A DNA stretch of 64,000 nucleotides. Origin: Mangifera indica (Eukaryota > Streptophyta > Magnoliopsida > Sapindales > Anacardiaceae). The first letter of the stretch is position 1; each line of letters begins with the position of its first letter. Below the pieces are notes generated by a model, which worked only from the letters and a program-made list of their open reading frames with translations, did not search any database and had not been told where the DNA came from. A program made the translations under genes and the position numbers. The stretch is from assembly GCF_011075055.1 (NCBI RefSeq), contig NC_058150.1, positions 9,276,330 through 9,340,329 of the forward strand. Direction: 5' to 3'. Below, in pieces: positions 61,721 through 64,000 of the stretch.

Positions 61721-62774
61721 TGTTAGAGTATGCCCTAGAAACCAATCGCTTTGTCGGTTTTAGGGCTATATATTTTGCATATACATTTATTAATAAAGAA
61801 AGAGTTTTGTCATACGTCGCATGTTTACTGCATCACTTTTATATATATGTTGTTGGTGTATATTATATCCATATTAGCTACATACATATGAGATGTGAAA
61901 AGTCCCGATGAGTTTTCAATAAACATTATCAAATCGTTTCCTACAAAGTCAATCTGTTTGGACAATAGTACTGCATAGTGGGCATATGCTATATCACCAT
62001 AGTATATAATTGGATGATATTATGCATGGTAGATGTACACATGGGTTAATAATAGTTACATTTAATTGTTGGAGAATTGATGAAAGGTTATTATATTATA
62101 TTGTTTATCGAATGTTACTGCTAAATGATGATCACATGAGCATTAATATGCAGTCAATGATACATCATAAATCATACTAGTGTATAAATTATTTGACCTA
62201 AGATATCACGGTTGTACTTTATTCTGGGATGTATGGTTCATATGGCGTATACCATAGGTTAATAATGTCTCATTCAGAAGCCAATTTGATCATCTGTTAC
62301 TTGAGCGAAAACACATGTGATGATCATATGGGGATCCGTTGGCTCGACTGCTCTTGAGTTCCTATGCGAATATCGAGAAGTATGGAAATTTAAAATGCTA
62401 GCCAATGCATATAAAAGTTCACATGAAAAGAGTTTTGATGTGGTACATTCTGATGTATTACTTGATATTCGAAGAGTTAAATATTAGATTTTGACATTCC
62501 ATGAATCCAAGTTTAATTGGAATGTAACGACGGAGGGATTGAATTACATGGTAAGTATGAGTAAGAAATATTCATTTGGCATTATATGAAGCTTGTACTT
62601 CACTATGATACAAGGGTCTTGGGACATTGCTAGATAACACCACATGATTAGTGGGAGCTCCATTGCATACGAAAAAATGAAGTATATGGACTAAAGATAG
62701 TGTTAGGTTATACAGTGATATAGCGAAACGTATCGTGTGATATGAGGCCTACGACTATATCACTATGAACCTTA
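61721..62774 (+). mobile_element. LTR F, truncated
   Basis: It carries the empty site for the solo LTR near 62330-62345 and stops matching F at about 62774, inside the LTR. Sequence unrelated to F follows. Confidence 0.55.
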
Positions 62775-63085
62775 TCACAAGAACAAATGTTGGTGTTCAA
62801 TCACAAGAACAAATGCTATTAATAAAACATTCTCCAGTAAATCATCAAAACTTATCACAAGGTCAAGTGTTCTCTACTAAACCTAGTATTGCATATGAGA
62901 GCAGTCTTGATAGTGTATAATAGACTCCAACAAACACACCAATTATTCTATCATTTTAGATTCACTTACATTAATTTAGTCTTATTAACAATTAATATGA
63001 TCATAATTCATGCATACTTTGGTTATTTTTAAAGATTCTTCGCAACCAGAAAGAATGCTAGGTTTTACTTTGCTAGTTGATATTT
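62775..63085 (+). other. Region right of the duplication
   Basis: LTR F stops matching here. An open stretch with 'SQEQMLLIKHSPVNHQ' runs to a stop near 62920, in a Gln/Ser-rich style. It could be the upstream part of the transposase-like remnant that follows, but no domain is recognisable. Confidence 0.3.
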
Positions 63086-63980
63086 GAAACCTTTCTGATG
63101 GGGAAGAAATTCTTGTGCAATTTAATAATTGAGGACAAAGAATTAATAAAGAAGCTTGTGTGCTTGCTAACTTTTTAGGAACTGTGGCAAGTAATCTTAA
63201 ATTAACCCCACTTCATATTCTAGATCGAAGGAAATATCTAAGGACAGAGAAAGAAAAATTGACTGCACTTATTAAGATGAAAACAATCTTCTTCCAAAAC
63301 AAATAATCATATTATTTGTTATGGTCATTATATTTGAATCTATTAAGTTATGATATGTCAAATAAATTGATAAGATTATGATATGTCAAATATATGCCAA
63401 ATAAATTGATAAAGTGTATCTTTTTAATCATGTTTTACTAGGCTGAGAATAGAGACGTTCCCTCTAGAGCAAAACTATTTACAACAACACAAAACAGATG
63501 TAAGGAGGGAAGACCAATTGATTATAAGTCTAGTCAAAGACTTGTGAATTTACTCTTTTTTTGTTTGTAAGGTTCAACAATGTTGTTGCATTTGTATTGT
63601 TACTTTCACTTACATTATAGTATAATGAATTATTGTTACTTGTAAAAATAATTATTAAGCTTTTTAAGAAGGAAAAAGAAATATCAAGTTATAAAGGGCA
63701 TTATTTAATTTTTATCCTATCTTTAAGACTAATAAACTTAGTTTAAATGATATATTGCTCATTTATTTTGAGCTCAGGAGATAATCCCAGAAAAGTTGAA
63801 CCAATTAACTTCAAAATTCCATCGAGCAAACAAATAGAGACAATGCTTGGGAAGGTAATATGTTTTCACAAGTGATGAGACCAAAGATATATGGTCGGGT
63901 GCATGGTTTAGGATTAGGGCCTACTCTTGCAAAGTATGTAAGGTTCATCATCTCATCACTTAAGAACTTCAGAGAATGAT
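63086..63980 (+). pseudogene. Transposase_24-type (plant Ptta/En/Spm) remnant
   Basis: One frame reads 'DGEEILVQFNN', a stop, then 'GQRINKEACVLANFLGTVAS', and later 'YLRTEKEKLTALI'. This matches the Transposase_24 pattern (I.FN..GQP.G.....L..FLG.L.R). Further right, 'PKIYGRVHGLGLGPT' (about 63885-63930) resembles the conserved GRVRG.G.G.TP end of the same family. AT-rich intron-like or decayed sequence separates the parts. It is broken and probably inactive. Confidence 0.5.
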
Positions 63981-64000
63981 ATATCATCTAATGAGAAAAT

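Larger units (their letters stand above)
40830..62430. repeat. Segmental duplication, copy 2
   Basis: This copy is collinear with copy 1. It is interrupted by a Ty1/copia element at 42193-47027 and lacks the equivalent of 3316-5565. It retains about 475 bases (60724-61199) that copy 1 lost at 19606. It is the only copy showing the second solo LTR/hAT/F block uninterrupted (60485-62774). Confidence 0.88.

Overview
This is AT-rich plant nuclear DNA, almost certainly from a eudicot. The evidence is long terminal repeat (LTR) retrotransposons of plant Ty3/gypsy and Ty1/copia type, hAT and Transposase_24-type remnants, foldback elements, and small intron-containing genes for secreted cysteine-rich peptides. 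No ordinary housekeeping gene, tRNA or rRNA was seen. The species cannot be named from this window.

The only host genes I can support are four short two-exon genes on the minus strand (2754-3275, 8539-9014, 48428-48949, 51987-52462). Each codes for a 69-residue defensin-like peptide: a signal peptide in exon 1, a phase-1 intron, then a ten-cysteine mature domain in exon 2. Their exons are too short to stand out as open reading frames. They form two types, 'a' (first and third) and 'b' (second and fourth).

The main architecture is a head-to-tail duplication. Positions 1-40366 (copy 1) and about 40830-62430 (copy 2) are the same ancestral segment of roughly 19 kb, later made unequal by transposon insertions and deletions. 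Each copy has the order: copia remnant, peptide gene a, copia gag remnants, peptide gene b, solo LTR, hAT transposase fragment, long LTR 'F', foldback element, then a second and older copy of the solo LTR/hAT/F block.

After the duplication, copy 1 gained a solo Ty3/gypsy LTR (15054-17369) and a 19.5-kb nested complex (19695-39222). In that complex, minus-strand Ty3/gypsy element C was invaded by plus-strand element D of the same family (22676-30658) and by a solo LTR of another family (31617-33635). All three carry recognisable 5-bp target-site duplications. Copy 2 instead gained a young, nearly intact Ty1/copia element (42193-47027) and lost about 2.2 kb upstream of peptide gene a, including its promoter. 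A solo LTR present in both copies (11483-13745 and 54928-57177) dates from before the duplication. The right edge (62775-64000) leaves the duplication and holds a broken Transposase_24-type fragment.

Because the two copies are very similar and differ mainly by whole transposons, two haplotypes joined end to end by an assembler would look the same. The sequence alone does not exclude this.
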